Assembly: GCA_034670405.1 (NCBI GenBank)
Contig: JAXDDX010000003.1
Coordinates: 4,226,501-4,290,500, forward strand
Direction of reading: 5' to 3'
DNA: 64,000 bases
From: Hoplostethus atlanticus
Taxonomy: Eukaryota > Chordata > Actinopteri > Trachichthyiformes > Trachichthyidae
The position numbers and the translations under genes are program-made. Positions 1 to 13,815 of this stretch are shown here, one piece after another. Below the pieces are notes generated by a model. The model had not been told where the DNA came from, did no database searches, and saw only the letters and a list, made by a program, of their open reading frames with translations. The stretch's first letter is position 1; each line of letters opens with the position of its first letter.

Positions 1-132
1 TTGACTAATCGTAGTGTAAAAGTCACTACGAACCGCCGCCCACAGGGGATACTGTGAACGAGCACAACCAATCTTCATAGACATAAGAAATAAAGATACC
101 AACTTGTTTCTAAAATCACTGGACTGGATTTT

Positions 133-1236
133 TTTATTCAATAACTTTCTCCAAACATGTACACGGAATCTTTTAAATGATACAGTATATATACATACAC
201 ATCAGTGTATTTTTCTTATCTAAAAAGTTGAGGGCCATTGGACAATGCAGCTGTGCGCTTCAAGAGAGGATTGGTTTCTGGACGTCTGGGTATTGAAGAA
301 ATCCACACATGGGCTAAGTCACTGGCAACTGGAGTGCCACCAGTGTTTGCGTACATCAAAGCTAGTTGGGAGAGTAGACTGTGCGGGAGCTGCCGGGTGA
401 GTGGCACAATAACAGACAAGGATGAGACATGGAGAGCAGCAGTACCTTCCTCAATAGGAAGCAGTGCAAAATAAATGTTATCAGTTACATGTTTGAACCA
501 GCTAAACACACAACTAATGGCAAACAGCACCGTTCAGAGTGTACCTAGAGCCAATCAGTGTGGTCTCCAATGAATACTCCGTTTCCTTTTTTGGGGGTGG
601 GATGTACATCTAATTAACTATCTTGTGTAATCCTGTGGAACAAAAAGATTCATTTTTATAAACCGTATCATACTGTAGGATGCTTTGAGAAATACTGATA
701 AACATGAACATGCTGCTTCTCAACCCATTTCAAGATGCTCTACGCTGTGTACACAGCCCAACAGTTCAGTGCTAGGTTTTAATCAGAAGTTGCTCCTTGT
801 AAAAACCAAACAATCAATTCCCTTACAGATCTTTGGTACATACCAGCTACTTTATCCCATCTGCCGAGTATATCATGGAGTCAAATATTTAAAAACCAAG
901 CAGCTCCAAGGGGATGCATCTCCATTTCTCAGGGTGTTTTTCTTTACCCAGTGATGGAACACATGAGTGGGCAAACGGACAACGGAAATTGGGGATTTTT
1001 CCAGTTTTAACAGATACATGAAAGAACGTGCCCAATTCTCGACTGGACTGGTCTAAGTGATCTCTTCCCATCTGAACGACACCATGTGTATTCTGGATAC
1101 AACTAGCGGAGGTTTCAGGGAGAGGGATTCCTTAGGCTAAGCAAGAGCATGTCTAAGCACTGGAGGGAGTGAGGTGGCTGGGATGGTACAGGTCAGATGG
1201 GAGGTCGTCAGTGTCACAGACGGACTAGCGTGGCCT
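133..1236 (-). other. ppp5c: Probable 3' untranslated region of ppp5c with polyadenylation signal
   Basis: Downstream of the ppp5c stop there is about 1.1 kb with no convincing reading frame. On the minus strand an AATAAA signal lies at 133-138, the last good one before the window edge. The true cleavage site is inferred, not shown. Confidence 0.5.
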
Positions 1237-4200
1237 CTACATCATCCCCATCTGCATTAGCGAGTTGGCATACGCCATGGGCTTGACATTCGGATGAGGC
1301 TGCAGAGGAGAACAAAAACATTAGATCAGACCTTTACAATTATATTTGTTAAACAATGAGTTAGGGCTGCACAATTAATCATGTTTAATAGTCTGACTTT
1401 TTTACTGATAACTAGTTTAACCGTATTTAAACATGTCATTTACCCACTGCAGTTGAAAATATGAAAGATGCTGATAATAATATACAAAAAGTGTCCCAAA
1501 ACCCCAAATTGTGATCACAGTATTGTGCAAAATATGAGATTATCATTTTAGCCGTAATCCTACAGGCAGAAGTAAAACTATAAAACAAATTAAACTCATT
1601 TACAAATCAGAGCAAATCTAATGATTTAATTTGTACAATCAGACATGTAGGATACTGACCACAGCAGTGAACTGGTGAAATTCGGGCTTGAGGTCGGATC
1701 CCCTGAGGTGGATATAAGCTCCTTTGTTTCCCATTTGATCACTGGGGGAAGGAGTACAACACAACACTGTTAAAAACTGTTAAAACAGGCCACTTACAGT
1801 CTTAGCGAGCCGGCTGGGTTACGTACCAGTAGTTGGGTGCTGAGAACACGGTGATGCACTTCCCTGAGTGAGTGACCTCGTAGCCCTCAGCCTTGACCTC
1901 ATGACTACGCACGATGAAGTCCAGCTTGTTCTGGTCCAGGAAGCGCTCGGTAACGTCTGGCCCGAACTGACAGCTCACTCCTCGCTTGCTGATCGACCGG
2001 CCACTCTGTGCAGGATACAGAGAGAACAGTGGTCTGGACGCTGAGCTATGCAGATCACACCCTGCAGATAATCTGTTAAAATGGGTGTGGATAGTAAAAA
2101 GGAAAATCCACCCTAAGACACGTTAACATTTCTGGGCCCATTTTGTTGTTTGGTGGAGTATTTTTCTTATTCCTGTTGGATAACTGGAAACATAGATGAC
2201 ATGACGTTACAGCAAGATATTTCCAGCGCAGCTACAATGGAGTTTAATAGCAGAAAATGTTTCCGTGACCTAAAACATCCACGGTGAACATCAGCTTTTG
2301 GTGTCACTCACTCAAGGGCTTCTTTCTAGTCTCGCCATTTTGCACCGACGTTCAACAATCATACAGGGAGAACTCCATCGTAGAAGAGGAGAGAGACCAA
2401 ATTTCTCCGTCGGCAGCATGTGCATGTTGTGTGAGTAAGGGGCAGAACTGGCTTTTTCTCGACTGGAAAAACTCGCTCTCTCCACCCACACATAAAACCC
2501 ACAGCTGAACACAACAAGTTCAGGTCTGTTCTCTGAGGGTTGTCGAAAATAATTCTCGGAGATATCGGAAATCACTAACAGAGGTAGAAGTCGACGAGGT
2601 AGGTTGAGGGAAAGAGGGTACACCAAAAAATAAATTACATTGATCACAGATTGATGATGTTTAAAGAGTGTAAGAGTATCCAAGGGTGGATTTCCTTTGA
2701 GGCACAGGGGAACTGACCTGAGGCTGTGGGTCCGACCACAGGAGGTCACACATGGGACCTGAGGAGAAAAAGTGGAGAAGGGTGTTGAACTGTGCCTGCT
2801 TTCTAGTCTAGAGACTCTGTCTCAGAGCCAATTAGGACCGACGGTGCACACAGAGTTTCACCCTACCTGAGTCTGGAGGCTGCCTGTTCCTTTCAATCTT
2901 CCTGAGGTCTTCCAATGTGACACCATCTTCACTGAAGAGTCCCCCGTGCATCACCTGAGAACACACACACAGTGAAAACTTTCCAATAGGTCTGTCCCTT
3001 GTATTTGGCAACTTTGACATCATTACATTTCTGAAATCCATATCAAATAAGTATCATCTTTTAAATCTCTGCTAAAGACCCAGTTTTACAGACTAGTGTT
3101 TGTTAAAGTCTTGTTTTTTATTTTAGTTTTATTTTTTTTAACTTTTATCCCATCTTCAGTTCTTATGTGAAACACTGTTTTTAGATCAGTTCTATATGAA
3201 TAATGTTACCATTATTATTATTATTATTATTATGTGTAACTAACGGCTAACAGCTGAACTTTAGTATGACTCAGCGACTGTAGCCGGTAAACATGGCCTG
3301 GTGATAGCTTTCAGCTGAGAACGTCATCACATACCAGTACTTTGCTGTTGATACACTGTGTGAGAGGCAGCCACTGGAAGACCTCACTGAACAGCTGGAA
3401 CATCTGGGCTGTGTACTTGGCTTTGACCTCCCCTTCAAATCCATACATCTGGTTCATGTTGTCCGTCTCATGGTTACCTGTAGGTTCAAAAAATGAAAAT
3501 CGTGATCTTACACACAATCCTTTGTTTAAATACCTATTTATCTTAATAATCTAAAAGTAATTGTATACACTAATAGGATTGTAAAAAACAAAACAAACAG
3601 AATTTCAGGGTTGTGGCTTGATAGCATGCTACAGCACACGGCTGCAGACATGTACACATTCACAAACAGACTCGTGCACAGGCACACCACGGGTGCTCTC
3701 ACCCCTAAGCAAGTGGAAGCAGTCGGGGTGGAGCAGCTTGAAGCCAAAGAGGGTAAGGATGACCTCAACAGAGAAAGAGCCGCGATCCACAAAGTCGCCG
3801 TTGAAGAGCTGAACTCTGTGGTTAAGGTTTTGGATTGCACAGAGAAGCACAAGTACAGGGGAGTGACTGCACAGGAGACACCGGCGATGTGATACTTGAT
3901 TAAAAGAAAAAGGATACATAAGGGTTGGTCTGTGAGGGTAAGCCATTCAACTCGAAGATGTTGAGGAGATCGTAGAATTGCCCATGGGTGTCACCGCAAA
4001 TTGTTATCTTTTCTGCCTGTCGTAGGGAGAAAGAACGGCCTTAATACAGTCCAAACAGAAGCAGAAGTATATCAATCTGAATAAAAGTGTCAGCTGAACA
4101 CCTCAAATGTAAAAGTAAACTTTAATCCATTTCAATTATTGATAAAAACAAATCGTCAAAGTCCTCACCTCTTTTAATGTGATGTCAACGAGACTCGGGA

Positions 4201-7200
4201 GTTTGGACAGAACCTCTTTAACTTGGACCAAAATCTGAAAATAATACACAAAAAGTATGTAATCAAGGTTGTCAACCGTTTGCGTCAAGGGGAGGCTTTT
4301 AAGTAAATACACATGTTTACCTGATAAGCACACTTTCTGTGCAGCTTCTTCTGGTCCTTGAACCAATCCATCATCTCCTTCATGAACTTCAACGTGACCT
4401 TTCCGTCTTCAAGTTTGGGGCCAACGTATTCATCCTCAATCGCTGCATTATAAGATCCTCTCAATTACTACACAATTACAAATCCTTATTCACACGTAAC
4501 CTAATGCTAAGAACATGTTATTCATTTACCAACACCAATTTGATGTGTGTTGTAATATGCATTATCTTCCTTTTTTACTAGAACTAAACCAGTACCAACA
4601 CACTGCACCAAACGTGGACTACAAAAGGAACATCCTCAACCACCAGGCAGTGGCAGTAGATGCTCATTTATGATTCTACTGAAATATACCTGTGTCCATG
4701 TGAACAAACAGTGATTTTTACTATTGTACAGATTTTTTTTTTTATAGATTGGTGCTATAACACAAGGAACTTACTCATGTTTTCGATGTCTAGAGAATCC
4801 ACAACGGATCTTTTGGTCTCATCGCCGGCAATGGCTCTCTCAAAGGCCTTCTGTTTCACAACCTTGTTGCACTCCTGGTACTTCATCTTTGCGTCCTTGT
4901 CATTGGGTCGAACCCTCACTACCTATCATCAGGACATGGGAATAACACAAATTGAACTGAGGGAAAGTGAGTCAATGTAGCTGCAGAGAAAAGGACATAT
5001 ATAAGAATACAATTAAACTGTCTTCAAGATGGGAGCGTCTTCATGATGCGAATACTTTCTACTGACTAAAAATGGGTTCTTGCTGTGAGGTTAATGTACT
5101 CTGAAATTAAATTACAAATACTGTTTTGCTCTAAACATTTTAAAGGCCCATAAATACAAATGAATCCCATACCAACCGCTCATGGATTCATCTGGATTAA
5201 GTCTTAGGTTCTGCTGTCAGTGGCACTTGGCCTAGTTTGTCCAAACAATCACTGACTGTGGCTTAGCATTAAAGCTCTTTGTTGCCATAACCCTGGTGTA
5301 TTTATATTGCTCATTATGAGAAAAGCGCTAACGACAATAGACGCTAAATTAGCTGTGGTATGGTGCCTTCAGACTGGATCTAATTGGCATCATCAGTGGA
5401 TTAAAGGATAATCCTGTTCTGGGCCATTAAGGCTACATGAAGATCCTAACTCACGATGACATATCAACAGATGGCGCTAGAGAGCTCTTTACTCATTTAT
5501 TTCAGCTAGGCACATTGCTCATGTCATGTCCTGTATGTTCTAGGTTATCTGAAACAGTTCATACCAAAAATAGTATCAGGCTCTATAGCAGTCTAGCTAG
5601 CTCCAGTGAAAGATGCCATATTTCTTACTGTCTCATAGTCCTTGAGCGCGGCCTTGAACTTGCCCAGCGCCATGTTGGAGGTGGCACGGCGGTAATATCC
5701 CTTGATGTAGTTCTTGTCTATCTCCAGGGCCTTCGTAGCATCGGCCAGGGCATAGCCGTAGCACTCTGTGCGTAGGTATGCCAGGCTTCGGTTGCTGTAG
5801 TAGATAGCATTGGTTGGATTGAGCTCCAGGGCTTCTGTGTAGTACTTGATTGCATTTTCGTAGTCTTTCTCTGAAAAAAATAATAAAAATGTCACATCAG
5901 CATTGGACACAATATGGCAAAGAATGCACTTGTGTTTCCATAAAGCTCAATGGGAAGAGCATGGCGCCTACACTGCCAGGATTAGGGTTTCAATTCCTAC
6001 TGGGGCCACCCATGTTAAGATAAGATAAGATGAACTTTATGAATCCCCCGGACGGGAAATTGCATTGTTACAGCAGCAGTGAGATAAGACAACATAATAA
6101 AGATATAAAAATAAATGTAAACAGAATATGTTGCCAACTGACCAAAAGACAAAAGGTTTGTCAATTGGTAAGGGAGACCTTCACACTGGTCAGCATAGCC
6201 CACATAGGGGGAAACATACTTAAATCCCATTTAGTGTACACACTGTAGGATAGCATCCAGTACTAACCAACTGTAATGCAGAAAAGATCACCAAGAACAG
6301 GAGGACATCATGCCTGTTATGTAATCGTCATTAAACTATGACGATTAGGACAGCTAGACTGTAGGTGCCATTCAAATTGCAATGGTGCAGAATGCTTACT
6401 AGCTAATATCACTGCCCTGATATGTGCAGGGTAGTTTTGTTGTATGGGAGAGAGCATCACGGCAAAATCTGGCAGTTCAACACAGAACATGCCTTAAGAG
6501 ACCTTTTCCGAATTGTGAGAGTCCACCGGTAAATTCAGCATACAGGCGATGCTCCAAAAAGCTCCTATTTCAATAAAATGTCAGCTTCAAAAAATTGATT
6601 TGCACTGCTTGTTTCCGCCCACCAGGGGACATGAACCAGTTATAAAACATAGATTTTAAGTGATGCTTGGTTTATCATGTGTAGACAACAGCTCATAACA
6701 GGTCTTAAGTCATGTTCTACAAAGTATGCATGTTTGCCAATAAGCAAGGCGACAATAAACTGCCAGATTTAAGTTTGACGTGACGGTCTCTCCCACACCA
6801 AGAAGAAAAAGGCGATATGTTGGGGCAGGTGGTGGCATTTTTAAATTGCAATGGCTCAGAGTGCTTAGCAGCCAATATCTACTGTTATCCTAGTGCCTAT
6901 TTTACTCAGACACAAGGGACCCATCCCCATCCTACAACACAATGCCTTCCCTTACATCTGCTTTTGCTCATCACACCATGTCAGTCCTATTCATGGCCAC
7001 ATGGAGGGCCTCTTCTCTCAACATCCCAAGCCTACAGAATATCTAAGGCAGCCACACAGTCCAAAACACCACTGTTACGGAGATTAAAACATCCTAAAGT
7101 GTATTGTATTGGTAAATATCAACGACTGTACGCGCCTTTTTAAAATCGCCAATTTGAAATTTCACTGAACTAACAGTTTACGGTAGTTGAACCGCCATCC

Positions 7201-8064
7201 CAAGCCTAACGTTAGCTAACGCTGGCCTTAAGTTGATCGAAAGCAGAGAACTTCACTTTAGTTATCGATGCTCCATATTGTCAAGTTCATCGCTTTATTC
7301 GAGCGAGAGCAGACGTTGTGTTGATGTATTTTCCCTCCTTTTAAAATAAACCGTAAACATTAACTAATAACTACCCTGGCGATTAACGTTACACCGACAC
7401 GTCTCAATTGAAACGTAAACAAGATTACAATAACGACATTAACGATTGATACTCCACTAAACACAGAGCCTTGCCAATCTTGGTAACGTTAACCGACTAA
7501 CTAACTGCCTTGTTGCTGCTCTCACGCGCCCGCTGGCTAACATAAAATTCTACGAGCTAGATTTGAAAGTCAATTATCCTGCACGATGATTCTGACAAAA
7601 CGACGGGAATACAAACAAAGGGGGGAAATTAGATCAGATTATCGGAGGGTATGATTAAAACCCAGAGGTATGACTAAATATTAGCAAGTCAGCGGTGCAC
7701 CATACATGACACGCGTGACGGTGGGAATAGATGCTGGTGGTGGTTGTTAGCTAACAAGCTAGCTAGCCAACTGCCGTGGCTTGCTACTTCCATTCAATGA
7801 ATGGGAGTTTACAGTTAGCATGCTCTCTAGCCAGCTTAACGTTAGCAACCGGCTCCGGCTAGCGTACGGAGCGCCAGAAGCATGTCGCTGCAGCAATGAT
7901 AGTTCACCTCTTCCTCTATTTCACACTCTTGTTATAAGACATTAACTTGACAGGATTGCCAAATTACCTTTAAAGTAACTATTCGCCTTCTCCTTGAGTA
8001 GCTCTGCATTTTTATCTTCCTCCGCCATCTTCTTCTCACTGCCGTTTTCCGATACGTGCGCCAT
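1237..8064 (-). CDS. ppp5c: Serine/threonine-protein phosphatase 5 (PP5), complete, 13 coding exons
   Basis: PP5 removes phosphate from Ser/Thr residues and docks on Hsp90 through its N-terminal TPR repeats (family knowledge). Coding exons in transcript order: 7968-8064, 5629-5870, 4775-4922, 4321-4442, 4169-4234, 3918-4016, 3703-3808, 3335-3477, 2867-2954, 2718-2758, 1827-2005, 1660-1741, 1237-1299. They join in phase to 1476 nt, or 491 aa (human about 499). Residues about 20-120 are three TPR motifs. The PPP metal-site motifs are all present: GDTHG (233-237), GDFVDRG (262-268), GNHE (294-297), HGG (344-346) and RSHE (417-420). The C-terminus ends in MGMM, like mammalian PP5. The start is the first ATG of the exon, opening MAHVSENG; a second in-frame ATG lies 12 codons on. 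Every junction has a GT donor and AG acceptor. No break is seen. Confidence 0.96.
1363..1566. repeat. Degenerate MITE-like repeat in the last part of ppp5c
   Basis: The left end reads AGGGCTGCACAATTAATC. The right part (around 1505-1560) is an AT-rich stretch holding GTGATCACAGTATTGTGC and GAGATTATCATTTTAGCC. This resembles a common fish interspersed element that begins with GGGCTGCACGATTAAT. The right terminus looks lost. It lies wholly inside an intron. Confidence 0.4.
5945..6118 (+). repeat. tRNA-derived SINE-like element inside a ppp5c intron
   Basis: A box-A-like GCTCAATGGGAAGAGC near 5947 and a box-B-like GGTTTCAATTCC near 5988 are spaced as in a tRNA-derived RNA polymerase III promoter. 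A (GATAA)n run follows, then a tail with ACTTTATGAATCCCCCGG and GCATTGTTACAGCAGCAG, a sequence common in fish repeats. The element lies in intron 1 of ppp5c. The family is not assigned. Confidence 0.55.
6446..6794. repeat. Imperfect inverted repeat in ppp5c intron 1
   Basis: An arm at 6446-6477 (GGGAGAGAGCATCACGG, then AATCTGGCAGTT) is matched in inverse by 6758-6794 (AACTGCCAGATTT, then GTGACGGTCTCTCCC), about 280 bp apart. It could be an old non-autonomous element. No target duplication was identified. Confidence 0.3.
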
Positions 8065-11000
8065 TGGCTGGACAGTCGCAAAGGTCGTAAAGTATTATTC
8101 GATCGGTCTGATCCGAAGTCATTTCTCTCATGTTACAGTTTCAAAGATAAATATGGCTGGAGGTAGTCTATATCACAAATAGGTCACACACACCTACGTG
8201 GGCCTTAAAATTAAAGCAATATGAACATTGAGTGTGTGTGAAAGAAGACTAAAGGGACAGTTCAATAATATTTCAAAGTTATCCAGATTAAAAGTAGTAG
8301 TGGAAGCATAACACTTCCCGTTGAAGTCATTCAGTATTTCAACCGGTAGGGGGCAGTACGGATCTTCACCAAAATTCCCACAATAAGATCACTGCATTGA
8401 GCAGCTTGTTACACCGTGCTACGCTGGTGGGCTTGTAGCATAAGACTGATGACAGAAAGAAATGTTTTCACGCGAGGTTAACCAGAAAAATATACTAATG
8501 GTGACTGAGGTGATATAACCACGTCATTAGTTAAAGATTAGCCAAATGATTCATGTGGGAAGCTATTTTGTCTTGGTTTATTTGGATTTGTAACTTTTCC
8601 CTTTAGACTTTGCCTGTCCTCCTTGAACCCCCCCCCCCCCCGTCTGAATAACGGCAATGACATTCACATTAAAAAAAAGTAGGCATACCTATCATGAAAA
8701 TGGAACAGTCACATTTCCTTGTGGTCTTCTTCCAGTTGCCTTAAGGTTTCAGGATGTTTTAGTGGAAGTTTCCTGCCATCTGAACGCAGCATGTGGGCTT
8801 CTGGCAGCCACAGACAGGGAGTGAGGGGACAATATGGCACAGGTGTAGGTCTCCACAACTTTACTCACAAGCACATGGCATCTGACGCACCCCAGCCTCA
8901 AATAACCACTTTGACAAAAACATCACGCAAACCTTAAACAGAAACACACTCGAGCTAACACCTTAACCTTACATTGGCAGAAAACCTATACGGCAATCAG
9001 AAAATACTGTGGGTTGTGGGTTAGTGGTCAGTCACTGCAGGAGGAGAGAGGACATCCGTCATCGGTATCAAAGGGAAAAATCAAACTGTCAACAGAAGTT
9101 TGTGGTTTTGTGTGTATGTGTTTGCGTGTTAAAGCTGGGTGGTGGGTTCCAGAGGTTTAAGTGAAGTTCATATGAGGTGTGTGACACAGAGGATACAGCC
9201 CAGTCCAGTCTGGTGCCCTGACTCACCTGGGGCATCCCGCAGCAGAGGCCAAGTAGTCGGGTGACTCACCGTGACCCTCTCCAACACTTACAAACCCTAG
9301 TGTGAGTTCACTTTCGCTTATCTTACCTATGACTCGCCTCTTTGCTGAGCCATAGCACGTCTACCTCTGTGACGGTTTTTACTAGCAGGGTGGGGAAAAG
9401 AAACGACTGAGAGAGAGCGGACCGACGTTACAGCCAGACTCTCAGAGAACCAGAGTAAACGCAGACAGTGAGTGGGAGAGACAGAGTGGGAGGGGAGATG
9501 TGGAAATCTGGTGAGTGGGAGGACGGAGCAGGGGAAATTGCTGTCCTCCTGGGTGTAAGATGCATGAGCGCGGGCTTCGGGGGTCCTGAGAAAGTTAAAA
9601 CAAACACGGAGTGGAGGAGCGCAGATATACGAGCGACCGGAGAAAGAGACAGATGGAGGTCAGGGGGACGTGAGTGACATTCCCGGGGCCCGGGAGCCAA
9701 TGAGTGATGAGGTCTCACTGTGACTGAAGTATAAGTTACATAGGGCTGATCCCGGGTTTTCCTACTATTTATTATCCTGTAGGATGTGAGGCCATCGCGT
9801 AGTGAGTAAGTCTGTTGACCCCCCCTTTAGTCATACGCCCCGCCCCCACCCCCCCACCACCACCACCACCCCGTCACGCCAGACCCTGTGAGTGGTTTGT
9901 AGAAGCTGAAATAGCAAGAGTCTTATTTCCACTCGGACTGACTCTCCCTCTCCAATCTCTCTAATGAGAGCTTGGCTTCGGGGGGTTCTGTGGGGGGTCC
10001 GGGTTATGTGAACCATATGTTTTTCTAGGGGGCAGAGCAAAGGACATCAAGCAAAATTAAAGATAAACTGAAAAAAAAAAAATCACCCTCTTGATCTCCA
10101 CCCTTCCCCTTTTTCTTCTTATTCCCTCTGTTTGGTTTAGATTTGGGTTACTCCGCGAACTGGTGATTTACTCTGATAGTGACTATCTCTTTGACTCATC
10201 AAGGAATAGCAGCGATTGCTCACATTGCAGGGCAGCTTTACAAAATCTTCCCCCACACCCCCACCCCCAATATCCCAGTGGAAAATACTGTTGATCTCCT
10301 ATAGCCAGCATGTAAATCAGTATCCTGAAGTGACACATTACACGTTCGCTCAAGTTATTTGCGCTGCAGGGGAGTGAGGAGTTGGAAATTTGGTGTAGTG
10401 GAAAAAGAAACGCGATGCATACCTGCCCGAATGTTTCTTGGACTCATAGATCAGGGGGGGGGATGACGTCGGGGCGAGGACGAGAGAAATTGTGTTTATA
10501 TTTTGTGGAGGGTCTGTTTATGTTCCTTGTAGGGTTGTTTCAAGTGTAGAGGAAAGTCTTTACCTTCAGTGACTGTGGTGAAACAGCGATGTGAGTCCTC
10601 CTGGAATGTGGTTTCTGTGGGAGAGTGAGTGAATCAGGCCACAGCTAGTGGATAGTGTGTAAAGGGTTAATAGCTGAGAGTTAAAGAGTTTCCTGTTCAG
10701 AAGAAGAGCAGACACCCATGTGTATGGTAAAGCCTCCCAGTTTAGCCCATACAGAGGCTCAAAACAATCTGTTGACTCCTGTAAGGAACCGCAAAACCTT
10801 TACTGTGAAATCTATCAGTGCAGAAATGGATTGGTTTTTACACTCATGAAGACTTCGGCACTGGAAAATGAACTGTTTCATCCATTGGCTGCAGTGGTTG
10901 ATGAATTCCAACGATCAACTTTCCCCTATCTACCCAGCAGCAATGCTTTTTTAGAAAACAACAGGACCTCTGAACAATGGTGGGTCCTGCCAAGTGTGCT

Positions 11001-12883
11001 GGTAGGACACACAAACGTGCCAGCCACTGTCAGACTGTACTAGCGTTTGGCTGGTTTCTAGTTATTCCCACCAAGCTGGCAAATTTGACCCGTGAACTCA
11101 CCACGAGTTCATACTGTAGCCGCATTAACCTCTTAAATGCGCTTCCATACCTGTCAGGCCCACACACAGCGTCCCGGGAGATTTAATAGCATCAATTGTC
11201 GACCCAGTGGTCTGTGGAAATGTGAAACAGACTATTGGCTTGTACCCAACGGCCTCCTCCTGATCAACTGGCACCACAGCCTTGTTAAAGGGAATGTAGA
11301 AAATGAAGGACTAAATAAAGACAAATTGCGATGGGAAGTAAAAAAAAAAAAAGATTCCTAAAAAATGAGGAGTTAGAAGGAGAACAAACTGAAGTCAGAG
11401 TTTGATACAAGTTTATTTGGAGGACCTTATAATAAACCATGACTCAACTACATCGTCTCTGCTACTTTCTCGTTTTCTTGTGGTTTTCGCTGCCTCTGTG
11501 TCATCGGCCGGTTTCTTCTTTCTACTTTGGATTTTCCCCTCCACTGTCTTCCTCCTTGAGCCTCTCCAGAACTCCCCTCTCTCTCTCTCTCCCTCCCCCC
11601 TTTCTCACCCACTGTCACCGTCATTCCCTCATTTATATTCTTTCTCTATATCCTCCTTTTCTTTTCTCTTTCTCATTTTAAAGCAGATCGAGTGTTTGAT
11701 GTGTGTTGGGCACAAGAACAAGGGATCGGACACACACCCCAAACAGGAAATGAGAAATTCGAGCAAATAGGCCCGTGCGCCTGTGCGCCTCGGAAAAAGG
11801 AAGGCAGAAACACACAGCGAGGAATGCAGATAGATAGGGAGACAGACAGACGGACGGACATGAAGCGGAGACAGGCCGATTTTAACTGTGGCAGAAGTGG
11901 AAAGGTGAAATGGGTTGTTGCTTATGTGAGTGAGGAGAGAGTGGCATTAAAGAGGAACACCCCGGAGCTTTATTTATAGCCGGTGACCACCCCAGACGCT
12001 GCTCTGCATCGCCCGGTGACATCAACCGTCCTGCTGGATGCATCAGGACTGACAACCTTTCTCCACTAAGCTGTGTGTGTCGTGGCCTCGCCCAGTCGCA
12101 CTTCACCTTAGTCCTCTCAATAGAAGCTTTTCAGTGGCCGCCCCGAGGCCGCGGAGGACGCCGAGCGCTTCCCGGCCCCCGGGCTACAGACAGTGCAGCG
12201 TTTGTGTGTGTGCTCTTAATAACCTGTTGGTGATGCCAGCTTTGTGACGGGGGCCCGGCATCGCACCCACACCCCACAATAGTACTAACGTGCTAGACGG
12301 CCGCCCTGCTGGCGGTTTAAGCACATAGCTCATGTCTTTATCTGTCAGAGCCACTGTGGAGCGCGGCGGCGTAATTGTGACCCCCGCTGCAGCCCATCCA
12401 TCTGGCAGTGCGGTTGTTGTTTTCACGCCGGCTGACGGTGGCGACGACGTGTTGTGGCGGCTGGTTTATTTAACGTAGCGAGGCTCTGCTCCTACTGTTT
12501 ACGAGCGGTTGAACGATGGAGCACGGCACACATGGTCAAGCTTTCCCACAGCAAAGGAACCCACATCATGAGTGACTCAGGATGTCTGGGTACACAGCTC
12601 TGCTCTGACCAACGGATGACTAGGGAACTTAAAAGGGAAGGAAGGCTTCAGCGGGCCTCTACAAACAAGGTTGGAAAGGGAGTTTGTTGGAAAATAACAC
12701 CCCGGCCTGTCCAAAGGCCTGAAACATCTCCAGAGGGCTGGTCTGATGTGGCCAGACGGCAAACAGCAAACAAGCAAACCGTCAGACAGCCAGGCCACTA
12801 GCAAAGGGCTCAAGACATACTGTAAATATCTGGCGCCTTACGATTCAATACAAGAACATTCCTCTCGCACCGTTGCATAACAT

Positions 12884-12884
<1 letters not shown>

Positions 12885-12920
<36 letters not shown>
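12885..12920. repeat. (CA)n microsatellite
   Basis: A near-pure CA dinucleotide run in the ppp5c-tgfb1 spacer. Similar runs occur at 14521-14544, 14880-14902 and 19117-19142, and GT runs at 13711-13742 and 16886-16918. Confidence 0.9.
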
Positions 12921-13708
12921 GGAGAGCGTACGCACTTTCACAGGCACAAATGAGACGTTCGAACCTTGCCAAGTCAATACCAGCCGCCGAGCACAAACAC
13001 GGATACAGGAACCCCCGAGCGGTGTCTGAAAATATCCAGTCACACATACAGGGCCATCCAGGATGTGGTGGGGGAGTTTCCTCTTCCTGTTTCTCTTACC
13101 GTTTGGACCTTCCTGTCAGTTAGCGTTAACTACTGACATACCTCTGGGTGCCTTCCAAACTCATCCCTGGGCCTTTTTTCTCCGGGGAGTACAGTTCCTT
13201 ACCGTAATACATCAGCTCACACATCCTGTACACTTGGGTGGCCGGGGAGAGGAGAGCAAGGGGAGAGCTTCAGATGAAAGCAACGTTGATCTACTATTTG
13301 GAGTGGATTGCCTCTTTGCACCTACAGACCAGAGGCTGTATCTAAGAGCAGACGGGACACACATGTTCATCAGGTGCTATTAACCAAATCCACCACAGAT
13401 GTCATCTTCAAAACTTTCACTGCAGCGTTGAGGAATGCCTTTATGATCTGCCTCTTTATCACCGCTCAACACGGACAGTCAAATTTGTTCTTTTACAGAT
13501 TGCTCAGATGCCATTGAGAGAGGTGGGGGGGGGATTTTTGTTTATGGATCTTCTTGCCAGTTCTCCAGCGCTGAGTGCCGGGCCTTTATGATTCAACGGT
13601 GCTCCGGGGGCCGGACCGCGGTGCTGACGCTGAGGTGGACTGGCTTGAATTAGCGCCCAGTTCAGAAGTCTGGGTTCTGTTAGCCTGCCTGCCCGTCTCC
13701 CTGTTTGT

Positions 13709-13743
<35 letters not shown>

Positions 13744-13751
13744 AGGTCTGT

Positions 13752-13815
13752 TGTCAAGTCAAATTGATTTATGTAGCGCCTTAAAAAACACAAAGCCATT
13801 GTGCAATAGTTGGGT
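13752..13815 (+). repeat. Fragment of a dispersed fish repeat
   Basis: The stretch TCAAGTCAAATTGATTTATG followed by TAGCGCCTTAAAAAACACAA resembles the common fish repeat end 'AAATTTATTTGTATAGCACATTT'-type. It directly follows a GT microsatellite. Family not assigned. Confidence 0.35.
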
